A stretch of DNA of 14,162 bases from Desulfobaculum sp044987625 (GTDB lineage: Bacteria > Desulfobacterota > Desulfovibrionia > Desulfovibrionales > Desulfovibrionaceae). Below, piece after piece: positions 7,286-14,162 of the stretch (position 1 is its first letter; every line of letters starts with the position of its first letter). The notes beneath the pieces are model-generated. The model saw only the letters and a program-made list of their open reading frames with translations, was not told where the DNA came from and searched no databases. Location of the stretch: contig NZ_JBJDSB010000009.1 in NCBI RefSeq assembly GCF_044987625.1, positions 1 to 14,162 of the forward strand, given 5' to 3'. The position numbers and the translations under genes were made by a program.

Positions 7286-8032
7286 ATGAGTTTCTACCTA
7301 ACACCACGCCGCGCTTCTACCCCACAGGAAGGCGACAACCCTTACTGGATGTCCTTTTCAGATATCATGGCAGGCCTGCTTGTCATCTTCATCCTTGCTT
7401 GCGCCACCCTGCTCCTTCGCCTTGCGCAGATGGAAGACAAGGTCTCGCAAAATATCGAAGAGCTGAAGCAGGCCAGCAAAGCCCGCTCGGACATACTCAC
7501 GGAAATCGTACAGGAGCTCAAACAGCAGGGAATCAACGTCGAGATCTCGGACAACGACTCCGTTCTCCGCATCCCAGAACAGGCTTTCCACTTCAAAACT
7601 GGGCGATACTCCATTGAGCCGGAACACAAGAAAACAGCCGAAGAAATCGGAGAGGCGCTCTTTCAGGCAATCACCCGCGAAAATCGCTGGAAATATCTGG
7701 AGACAGTCTTCGTCGAAGGGCACACAGACAGCCGCAGTGCACGAAGTTACCGGATGGGCAATTGGGAACTGTCCGCGCTCAGGGCCATCTCGCTCTGGAA
7801 ATTCTGGATTGAGAACACACCATACGGGCAGTCCCTCAAAGAGCTGAGAAACAGGCAAGGCAAACTGCTGTTTTCCGTCAGTGGATATTCGGCCACCCGC
7901 CGCATCGCCGAGGTCGAGGACTCTGCCGAAGCCATGCGCAAAAACCGCCGTATCGACATCAGGTTCACGACGAGGCAGCCTTCGCTAATGGAACTGCATA
8001 AGGTAAGCGCCCCCCTTTACGGAGATGAATAA
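7286..8032 (+). CDS. zorB: Zorya protein ZorB, MotB/OmpA-like peptidoglycan-binding motor subunit
   Basis: ZorB is the partner of ZorA: its single helix sits inside the ZorA ring and its periplasmic domain grips peptidoglycan. The 248-residue protein has a short cytoplasmic N-terminus and one membrane helix at about 25-45 (DIMAGLLVIFILACATLLL). Asp26 at the helix start matches the essential ion-carrying aspartate of MotB-type subunits. A linker with a helical stretch (about 46-75) leads to an OmpA-like domain: FHFKTGRYSI (about 98-107), VEGHTDS (about 143-149), NWELSALRAISLWKFW and then SGYSATRR, ending with NRRIDIRF (about 226-233). GAGG precedes the ATG at 7286, 12 bp after zorA. Its stop codon overlaps the zorC start (TAATG), suggesting coupled translation. 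The aspartate and the OmpA-domain residues are all present, so it should be functional. Confidence 0.96.
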   Translation: MSFYLTPRRASTPQEGDNPYWMSFSDIMAGLLVIFILACATLLLRLAQMEDKVSQNIEELKQASKARSDILTEIVQELKQQGINVEISDNDSVLRIPEQAFHFKTGRYSIEPEHKKTAEEIGEALFQAITRENRWKYLETVFVEGHTDSRSARSYRMGNWELSALRAISLWKFWIENTPYGQSLKELRNRQGKLLFSVSGYSATRRIAEVEDSAEAMRKNRRIDIRFTTRQPSLMELHKVSAPLYGDE

Positions 8033-9528
8033 TGCACAAAATTCGCCTCCCACAACTAACGCTCGATCTTCCAGAAATCGCGACAGAAGAAAGCCGTGCA
8101 TTCTTTGAAAACATAACGCGCGATCTGGAGCACTATTGCAAAAGGGCAGGAAAAAACTCCGGCGCTTACCGTGAAAGGCGGGACAAGCTTCTCCATGTTG
8201 GCCTCGCTGGTAACGACATCACTGCCCTCTTCGATGGACCGGCTTACATCCGCCCGCTTGTCGACCTGTGGACAAATGAGCCTGCATTCCTGATGGCCAC
8301 TCCGCCGGATACGCGCATTATCAATGCTCTCGAGCAGGTCATCAAGAGGACACCCAACAAACGCGTTGGGCGTCTTGCCCTACGTGAAATCTTCCAGCTG
8401 TTCTTCCAGCACTTTGACCAAATGGGGGAAGGGCTTGAGGCCTACTGCAAATTCGCAAAAGGCCAAATCAAGAGATTCCCCCCGGACCAGCTCATGTTCG
8501 GCATGGATAAACTTCTACTCAATGCAAACAAAATAATCAGCCCCGAAGGGCACCGGTGGCTCGTTCGCGAAACAGGCAAAACGGGCAGGACTCTCCCTGC
8601 TTCGGCGGACCGACTCGGCATTCCGACCACCCAGTCGCGCTTTTATGATGCCAGCCAGAATATATACTACCTAGAGCGCATCAAAGGGCTTACTGCCAAT
8701 GAGGATGATAAAATCCTCGACGAAGTCCGTACCGCCAAGGTTCATAGGGCGCCATATCAAGATAACCTCATGATTGGACACCCCATCATTGAGACGCTCA
8801 TTGACAAACTTTCACGCGCAGGATTTGAACCTTCCGACCTTTGGCTCAAAACAATCCTCGCCATCGCAGGCGACCCACGCGTTCCGTTCAGCCATCAAAA
8901 CTTCCGCCAATGGTGGAGCAAATTCGGGAACCACCGAATTGCACTGATGCGCAGTTGGCTGTCAAAAATGGACATGGAACTCTTCCTCGACATCGTCAAA
9001 GAATTTTCCGAACGCAAAGGCGGTGAAGATATGCGGAGGATGTTTCCAAAACGCAAAAAATTCCTTGAAGGACTTTTCAAAAACAAGCTCGTTCAGGACG
9101 CTCAACTCTTCCTCGGAGTACAGCCAGAAGAATATCTCAAAAGCAGATTCACTAAAGATGAGCAGCCTCCCCACTTCATAAGACTTTCAGGAAGCAACTC
9201 CAATAAATTGACTGTCTTTTATTTCCGCATGGGGGACGTTCATCTCATTGAAGGCACCCATTCGTTTGCCCTCACTATCGCAGATAAACTCCCAGACGAA
9301 TGCCCGGCCGGAAAATACGAAAAGACATATGCATACTCTCGCCCTCTCGGCATAGGCCTTCAGGAAAACTACGAGGACCAATTCGGAAGAAGCGACAACT
9401 TCGCGCGCATTATCCACAACGGCAACTGGCCACGCAAAGCCTACAAACAGCTCAAACGCCTCGGTATCGAAATCAATCCATCTGACATCATGGAACGCGA
9501 AGACTACGTCCGGATGATACGATCATGA
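8032..9528 (+). CDS. zorC: Zorya type I protein ZorC, EH_Signature-domain cytosolic effector
   Basis: ZorC is the type I-specific cytosolic component. The family carries the EH_Signature domain (PF15611), and published work on Escherichia coli Zorya reports DNA binding and a need for it in defence. This 498-residue protein has no membrane segment. The first two thirds are helical and basic. The C-terminal domain contains HLIEGTHSFALTI at about 404-416, with E407 and H410 as likely signature residues, then RPLGIGLQENYEDQFGR (about 437-453) and IIHNGNWPRKAYKQLKRLGI (about 460-479). The start overlaps the zorB stop by one base, and its own stop overlaps the zorD start as ATGA. Position between zorB and a SNF2-nuclease gene fits type I Zorya and not type II, which has zorE instead. 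I assign it by context plus the C-terminal motifs. Confidence 0.92.
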   Translation: MHKIRLPQLTLDLPEIATEESRAFFENITRDLEHYCKRAGKNSGAYRERRDKLLHVGLAGNDITALFDGPAYIRPLVDLWTNEPAFLMATPPDTRIINALEQVIKRTPNKRVGRLALREIFQLFFQHFDQMGEGLEAYCKFAKGQIKRFPPDQLMFGMDKLLLNANKIISPEGHRWLVRETGKTGRTLPASADRLGIPTTQSRFYDASQNIYYLERIKGLTANEDDKILDEVRTAKVHRAPYQDNLMIGHPIIETLIDKLSRAGFEPSDLWLKTILAIAGDPRVPFSHQNFRQWWSKFGNHRIALMRSWLSKMDMELFLDIVKEFSERKGGEDMRRMFPKRKKFLEGLFKNKLVQDAQLFLGVQPEEYLKSRFTKDEQPPHFIRLSGSNSNKLTVFYFRMGDVHLIEGTHSFALTIADKLPDECPAGKYEKTYAYSRPLGIGLQENYEDQFGRSDNFARIIHNGNWPRKAYKQLKRLGIEINPSDIMEREDYVRMIRS

Positions 9529-12500
9529 AATTGCAAAAATTCATAAACTCCATCTTCTCCAAACCCAACGCAGAACAATACCATATCGAGCCTTCCGGCT
9601 ACGGCATCCGCTTCCATTCACTGAAGCACGAAGAGTGCACAAAAGGAAGCGCTCCCGATGCACTCCAATTTCAATACGTCACGCTTCAGATGCTCTGCGA
9701 ACAAGGTGAGGCTGAACCTGTCACCAACGGGTTCTTCCTTCCCGATGATGTCGCAACGCGCCTCGCGCCAGATGACAGAATGCTCCTTGGCCTTCCTGAA
9801 CCATGGCCCGGTCGCTTTGAGCTTGAGGTTCGTGGGCAAAGCTACTCTCCATCATTTCGTCTAGAAATCATCCTCGTCCGCCCTAACCAGCAACGGACGA
9901 AGCACTACCGCTTGGCAGGTCCACTCCTCATTCTTGGCGAAGACGAAGAGTATCTGCCTGACGAATCGCAGTACGCCGCACTGTTTGCCATTCAAAAGCA
10001 TGGAGCACTCTCCGAGGATAACAAGACCGAAGGTGCTAACCTTGCGGCGGTCTACGCGCTCCAGCAGGCAAAAACTGGCGGGGTCCATATTGATCTGAGA
10101 CATTTCGACGACACCGCCATTCAGCAGCCAGACAAAGTCAGCATATCCATTGTGGAAGCCCCAGACGGAAGCCTGCGCCTTATCCCAGACTTTGGGCTGG
10201 GTGACGCGCCTAATGACATTGAGGAGCGCCTTGGCCAACTGGAAGGAGCCGACAATACAGCCCTGAGAATTGGCAAACGAATTGTCCTACTGGATGAAAA
10301 GCGCATGGAAGGCGTTCAGGAGGTGCTATCAAACAGGCAAATTCCTGCCGCCGAAAAGCTTCAGTTTCTCAAAGAGCCCACAGCGTTCATCAACGCCAGC
10401 CTTGTTGACCTTGATGAAAATCCTTCTATCAGGGTGCATGGAGCAGAAGTCTTCCAAAAGGCGTATTTCGGTGAAACCGACGCGCAAACCATGACGTGGT
10501 TTGGAGACCCCGATAGCGAACCCGATGTTTTTACGCTTTCGGATGCGGGCAACTTCATAAAAGACCGAGAGGAATTCGCAAAGCTTACAAAGCAGGTTGA
10601 GCTGGCGACGTCAAAAGGCGACACATCCATTTCATTCAAAGATAAAACCATTCTCCTGCCTGCAAACAAGGAAGAGCTAAGCGACACTCTCGCTGTACTT
10701 GGCAAAACCATTTCTGACGTCGATGAGAAGGCCCCCCGCCCAGTTAAACCCGCCTCGCACAAAGAACAGAACGAGTCGCAGGCAGGGCCAAACATCACGG
10801 TCAAGATCGACCTCAACGATGAGGACGTCGCAGACGGCTTTCTCACTCTTACAGCAGGAAAATGCCAACTTTATTCTGGCCCGATTTGCGGTAACGGGTG
10901 CAAATACAAGCCGTTCAACTATCAGCGGGAAGGGATTTGCTGGCTACTTGGCCTCGCGTGTGAAGCCCTCGCCTTTCCAGAACGGAATCGCTTCGGAGGC
11001 GCATTGCTTGCGGATGACATGGGCCTTGGCAAAACCTTCATGACCCTTGCCGCGCTTCAGGTCTACCAAGCTATCATTCGGGAGCAGAGCAAGCCAAAGC
11101 CCACGCTCGTCGTTGCCCCGGTTGTCCTTCTGGAAAACTGGTACCAAGAAGTCGAAAATGTCTTCGAGAACAGCCCGTTCGAGGATATCGTCATCCTGCA
11201 AGCCAATGCTGATTTGCCAAGGTACAAACAAAACGGTGCCGGACGCGAAACCACAGCTCATCAAACTCAAGATGGGGCAGAGACGGCAATTCGCTATTCG
11301 CTGAAAGTCGGTAAGGGATTTGGCAACCTTCGTCTGGACATGCCCGGACGTCTTGTCCTCACCAACTACGACACCCTTCGTGATTATCAATTCTCAATGA
11401 GCAGGGTTGACTGGGGGATGGTCATCTTTGACGAAGCTCAAGACATCAAAAATCCTAACGCCATGAAATCCCGCGCAGCGAAAGCGCTCAAAGCAGACTT
11501 CCGACTTGCGGTCACCGGCACCCCTGTCGAGAATAGCTTGCGGGACTTTTGGTCCATCTTCGACACCGTCAGCCCGGGCTTCCTTGGATCATACAAGGAG
11601 TTCAACAAGACCTACATTTCGCCAATCAACAGGGCGACCACAACAGAAAAGGACGCCACCCGCGTGGCAGTTGGCAAGCAGCTTTACCAGCACGTTGGAG
11701 AGTTGATGCTCCGGCGAAACAAGGAAGACTCACTGGACGGCCTGCCGCAAAAAATCATCCATGATGGCGGTGAGGATAAAAGCTACTGCGTCATGATGAA
11801 CGGCATTCAGCAAGAACGCTATGACGCGGTCATTGCAAGCGTTACCGCTGCCAAGGCTTCCGGCGACACCCAAAAAATCCAGCAGGCAATTCTGCCCGGC
11901 CTACGACGCCTGCGCGACGTATCGCTTCACCCGGACCTTCTCGATGGCGGAACGCCTGAGGCTTCATCATCCAACGCCCAGAAAGCGAGAAACTCACTTT
12001 TCAAATCCGAAAAGCTCAAACTCATGCTGAGCATTCTGGAAGAGATCAAAGCGCGGGATGAAAAGGTCATCATTTTTGCCATCAACAAAAAGCTCCAAAA
12101 AGCCTTGGCTATCAACCTCAAGGCCATATACGGCGTTGAAATTGAAGTCGTTAACGGCGAGACAAAATCCGTTGCGTCTCGCTCAGGCAAAGGTGCGGCC
12201 ACACGCAAACAACTCATCGACGAATTCCAATCCAAACCCGGCTTTGGGATTATAATCATGTCCCCTCTTGCCGCAGGTGTTGGCCTCACCGTGGTTGGGG
12301 CAAACAACGTCATCCACCTGGAACGGCATTGGAACCCAGCCAAAGAGGCGCAGGCAACCGACAGAGTCTACCGCATCGGCGCGACAAAGGATGTTCACGT
12401 CTATATCCCGGTTCTCGCCCACCCGAGCCTTAAATCGTTCGACAGAAACCTCCAGCAGCTCCTTGCGGCCAAAACCCAGCTCAAAGATGCCGTCATAAGC

Positions 12501-13010
12501 CCAACAAAAATCGCCCCTGAAGATTTCGACACTGAAGGCATGTTCGGCTCCAAAGTTCCAACAGACGCCCCCATCACAGCAGACTGGCTGGACACCATAG
12601 ACTGGACGCTCTTCGAAGCTCTCACTGCAGAGCTCGCAGCCAAGGAATTCGGCGGCGCAAGCTACCTCACTCCTGCCTCAGGAGACTTCGGGGCCGACGT
12701 CGTGACAATTTCAGAACGTGCCAACGTCCTCATTCAGTGCAAATGCACAAAAAATGCACTTGATGATGCAAAAATCGCTCTAGAACCGTACAACGCTCGC
12801 CCTGAATATGAAGCGCGGCTCAACAAAAAATTCGACAAACTCATCCTGTGCACAAACACAGACTGCATCAGTAAAAAGGTTTACCAGAAGGCTGAGAGAT
12901 ATGGTGTTGAGATTTGGGGGAAAGATAAGATCGCAACTATGCTTCGCGGAGAGAAGATGAGATATACTGACGTGTCAGCACGGCTGACAGCTGAGGTGCT
13001 TCATATTTGA
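9525..13010 (+). CDS. zorD: Zorya type I protein ZorD, SNF2-type ATPase with C-terminal Mrr-like nuclease domain
   Basis: ZorD is the effector thought to degrade invading DNA once the ZorAB motor is triggered. The 1161-residue protein has a long N-terminal region (about 1-460) without motifs I recognise, a likely autoinhibitory or sensing part. The SNF2 helicase core follows: Walker A in LADDMGLGKT at 495-504 (K503), Walker B DEAQ at 636-639, motif III TGTPVEN at 664-670, motif V around SPLAAGVGLT (913-922) and motif VI ATDRVYRIG at 944-952. A restriction-like Mrr domain follows at about 1030-1145: SGDFGADVV with D1058, then QCK with Q1071 and K1073, giving the D-QxK catalytic set; E1041 may be the preceding acidic residue. 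The ATGA overlap at 9525-9528 couples it to zorC. All helicase and nuclease residues appear intact. It is the last gene of the operon. Confidence 0.96.
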   Translation: MKLQKFINSIFSKPNAEQYHIEPSGYGIRFHSLKHEECTKGSAPDALQFQYVTLQMLCEQGEAEPVTNGFFLPDDVATRLAPDDRMLLGLPEPWPGRFELEVRGQSYSPSFRLEIILVRPNQQRTKHYRLAGPLLILGEDEEYLPDESQYAALFAIQKHGALSEDNKTEGANLAAVYALQQAKTGGVHIDLRHFDDTAIQQPDKVSISIVEAPDGSLRLIPDFGLGDAPNDIEERLGQLEGADNTALRIGKRIVLLDEKRMEGVQEVLSNRQIPAAEKLQFLKEPTAFINASLVDLDENPSIRVHGAEVFQKAYFGETDAQTMTWFGDPDSEPDVFTLSDAGNFIKDREEFAKLTKQVELATSKGDTSISFKDKTILLPANKEELSDTLAVLGKTISDVDEKAPRPVKPASHKEQNESQAGPNITVKIDLNDEDVADGFLTLTAGKCQLYSGPICGNGCKYKPFNYQREGICWLLGLACEALAFPERNRFGGALLADDMGLGKTFMTLAALQVYQAIIREQSKPKPTLVVAPVVLLENWYQEVENVFENSPFEDIVILQANADLPRYKQNGAGRETTAHQTQDGAETAIRYSLKVGKGFGNLRLDMPGRLVLTNYDTLRDYQFSMSRVDWGMVIFDEAQDIKNPNAMKSRAAKALKADFRLAVTGTPVENSLRDFWSIFDTVSPGFLGSYKEFNKTYISPINRATTTEKDATRVAVGKQLYQHVGELMLRRNKEDSLDGLPQKIIHDGGEDKSYCVMMNGIQQERYDAVIASVTAAKASGDTQKIQQAILPGLRRLRDVSLHPDLLDGGTPEASSSNAQKARNSLFKSEKLKLMLSILEEIKARDEKVIIFAINKKLQKALAINLKAIYGVEIEVVNGETKSVASRSGKGAATRKQLIDEFQSKPGFGIIIMSPLAAGVGLTVVGANNVIHLERHWNPAKEAQATDRVYRIGATKDVHVYIPVLAHPSLKSFDRNLQQLLAAKTQLKDAVISPTKIAPEDFDTEGMFGSKVPTDAPITADWLDTIDWTLFEALTAELAAKEFGGASYLTPASGDFGADVVTISERANVLIQCKCTKNALDDAKIALEPYNARPEYEARLNKKFDKLILCTNTDCISKKVYQKAERYGVEIWGKDKIATMLRGEKMRYTDVSARLTAEVLHI
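12973..12989 (+). other. Short inverted repeat in the last codons of zorD
   Basis: TGTCAGC (12973-12979) and GCTGACA (12983-12989) form a perfect 7-bp stem with a 3-nt loop, ending 21 bases before the end of zorD. A weak run of five T occurs after the stop codon. It could help end transcription or protect the mRNA 3' end, or be chance within coding sequence. No other terminator is clear before 13215. Confidence 0.3.
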
Positions 13011-13214
13011 AGTAATGTTTTTGATTAGACGGCATGTAGCTCACCTTATAAACTATACACATGCACTATCAAGTCAAACAAGACAAATGCTTAATTTACC
13101 AGATATGACAGCAAGTTAAACACATTATCATTTATAAAAGCACCAACGGTCTTTGATGCTATGCTTTGATCATATCATCTCTGGAACTTTTAAATAAGAA
13201 TAGGAAAACTTAAA

Positions 13215-13892
13215 GTGAAGTGCAATTTCATTTTATACGCCTTGGTATACCTTATATTTGTATTCGCTGGCTTCGGATGCTCTGGCAACAAAACAACGGA
13301 TGATTTCATTAAGGAAACCATATCGAACAACTTCGAGGACAAAGGAGAATTCATTCTACTATCTTCATATCCCATCTTAGCAGATCAAAAGAAGGCCTTC
13401 ATTGCTAATGTTAATTTCACAGGCCAAGGACGAAATTTTTCTCAAGTTGCCTTGCTTATATTCGAAGAATCGAAGCATGCCGAAGAGATGGGGTGCTCCT
13501 ACGCCACCCCTATAAATGAAGAATTAGTAGAAATGGTGTCGAGCGCGTCTGGACAAGGGACTTATGAACTAGAAAGAAGGCTGTCCTATTATGATAGTGG
13601 GCACTGGACTTCTATCCATACAGCTCATTCATCATCCAACGAAGGGTACGGATGTTGTCCACCGAACGGTGTGGGATGCGATGTTAAGGTGATTGAATCA
13701 AATTGGTATTACCGAGAGGATCGCTTTACAGGAAAACAGAAATTGCTAGAGACGACTTCAATTCTGTCATACAACCTAAACTACGACGATGAAATTTCAA
13801 ACAAGAAGAAAGAGGTCTCCTGTAAAATATTTATAATCGATGGCAGAAGCATAAAGCAAACAGAAACAGTCTTAAACTCTACTGCACAGTAG
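13215..13892 (+). CDS. Probable exported lipoprotein of unknown function
   Basis: I do not recognise this 225-residue protein. It begins with a signal-peptide-like stretch: K2, a hydrophobic core over about 5-20, then AGFGC with Cys22. The position fits a lipoprotein anchor, but glycine at -3 is not the usual lipobox residue, so cleavage by signal peptidase I or simple anchoring are alternatives. The mature part has five further cysteines (94, 147, 148, 155, 203), including a compact GYGCCPPNGVGC cluster at 144-155, suggesting disulfides or metal binding outside the cytoplasm. The start is a GTG at 13215 with AGGA 9 nt upstream; the choice is moderately sure. Base composition is clearly more AT-rich than the Zorya genes and it lies 204 bp beyond zorD, so it is probably a separate unit rather than part of the system. 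Confidence 0.7.
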   Translation: MKCNFILYALVYLIFVFAGFGCSGNKTTDDFIKETISNNFEDKGEFILLSSYPILADQKKAFIANVNFTGQGRNFSQVALLIFEESKHAEEMGCSYATPINEELVEMVSSASGQGTYELERRLSYYDSGHWTSIHTAHSSSNEGYGCCPPNGVGCDVKVIESNWYYREDRFTGKQKLLETTSILSYNLNYDDEISNKKKEVSCKIFIIDGRSIKQTETVLNSTAQ

Positions 13893-13953
13893 TTACTGAC
13901 TTCTGGACAGCTAAACAACAATGTTCAAAAACCACAGCACGACTCAAATCGCA

Positions 13954-13987
13954 ACTACAAGCCCCGCATCACACCGGGGCTTGTAGT
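13954..13987. terminator. Strong perfect hairpin downstream of the lipoprotein gene
   Basis: ACTACAAGCCCCG (13954-13966) pairs perfectly with CGGGGCTTGTAGT (13975-13987) around an 8-nt loop. It starts 61 bp after the stop of the lipoprotein gene. No T-run follows on the plus strand, and only a short TTT follows on the minus strand, so it is a terminator-like structure without a classical tail. It could serve transcripts from both sides. Confidence 0.55.
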
Positions 13988-14162
13988 GATCCTGCCACAC
14001 AAAAGAGCCCTCCACTTCGTGAACTGCTGACCATTATGAATCATCTAAAAAAATGACCAAAACTCGACGTCCTAACCGCCAAAGCCCAACACGCCATGGT
14101 AGTCCTCCCATTTTTAGGAGGCCTGAAAAGTAGAGGCTATGCGGCCCTTCTCAGTTTCTGCG
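13988..14162. other. Right-edge stretch without a supported gene
   Basis: No complete gene is visible. On the minus strand a frame enters from the right edge and stops at about 14115, leaving a tail of about 15 residues that could be the C-terminus of a protein beyond the window. On the plus strand an ATG at 14096 opens a frame that runs off the edge. A 5-bp inverted repeat, CCTCC (14104-14108) with GGAGG (14117-14121), lies across the minus-strand stop. Neither frame is long enough to decide. Confidence 0.3.

Noticed and set aside
4889..8032. Flagellar MotAB or TolQR/ExbBD pair
   Set aside because: The core folds are related, but the roughly 580-residue coiled-coil tail, Asp26 placement and the following ZorC/ZorD genes identify Zorya.
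9525..13010. Stand-alone SNF2 helicase or type III/I HsdR subunit
   Set aside because: An HsdR would carry its nuclease at the N-terminus and sit with hsdM/hsdS; here the order SNF2 then Mrr-like domain and the overlap with zorC fit ZorD.
1..14162. CRISPR array, tRNA, rRNA or integrase
   Set aside because: No regularly spaced repeats, no cloverleaf-like sequence and no recombinase motif were seen on either strand.
14030..14162. End of an insertion sequence or transposase at the right edge
   Set aside because: The minus-strand tail of about 15 residues is too short to assign and no terminal inverted repeat pair lies within the window.

Overview
The window is a bacterial defence island made of two divergently transcribed anti-phage operons. 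Left, on the minus strand (about 1-4524), is a type I restriction-modification operon. Right, on the plus strand (4889-13010), is a complete type I Zorya operon, zorABCD. The organism cannot be fixed from the sequence. Codon use in the Zorya and R-M genes is moderately GC-rich with good Shine-Dalgarno sites, as in a Gram-negative proteobacterium. ZorB carries an OmpA-like peptidoglycan-binding domain and the last gene looks like an envelope lipoprotein. A short intergenic repeat at 3798-3953 reminds me of repeats in Desulfovibrio-type genomes, but that is memory, not a search.

The R-M operon reads right to left: a half-size HsdS-like protein (3955-4524), a ~147-bp repeat-like insertion, the methyltransferase subunit hsdM (2272-3786), a 67-residue KTSC-domain protein (2018-2221), a RhuM-family protein (938-1957) and a full-type hsdS (1-888) that runs off the left edge. 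No hsdR is in the window; it would be expected further left. The gaps in this operon are about 50 bp, and most genes have a recognisable ribosome binding site.

Between the operons, 4525-4888 is a gene-free divergent control region with candidate promoters in each direction and small inverted repeats.

The Zorya genes are tightly packed: 12 bp between zorA and zorB, a TAATG overlap between zorB and zorC, and an ATGA overlap between zorC and zorD. ZorA (MotA-like, long cytoplasmic tail) and ZorB (MotB/OmpA-like, Asp26 in its single membrane helix) should form an ion-driven motor in the inner membrane. ZorC (EH_Signature family) and ZorD (SNF2 ATPase with a C-terminal Mrr-like nuclease) are the cytosolic effectors. 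The most notable point is that the ZorA tail is built from repeats with an exact period of 87 residues.

To the right are an AT-richer orphan gene for a probable lipoprotein (13215-13892), a perfect 13-bp-stem hairpin (13954-13987), and about 170 bp at the edge with no gene I can support.
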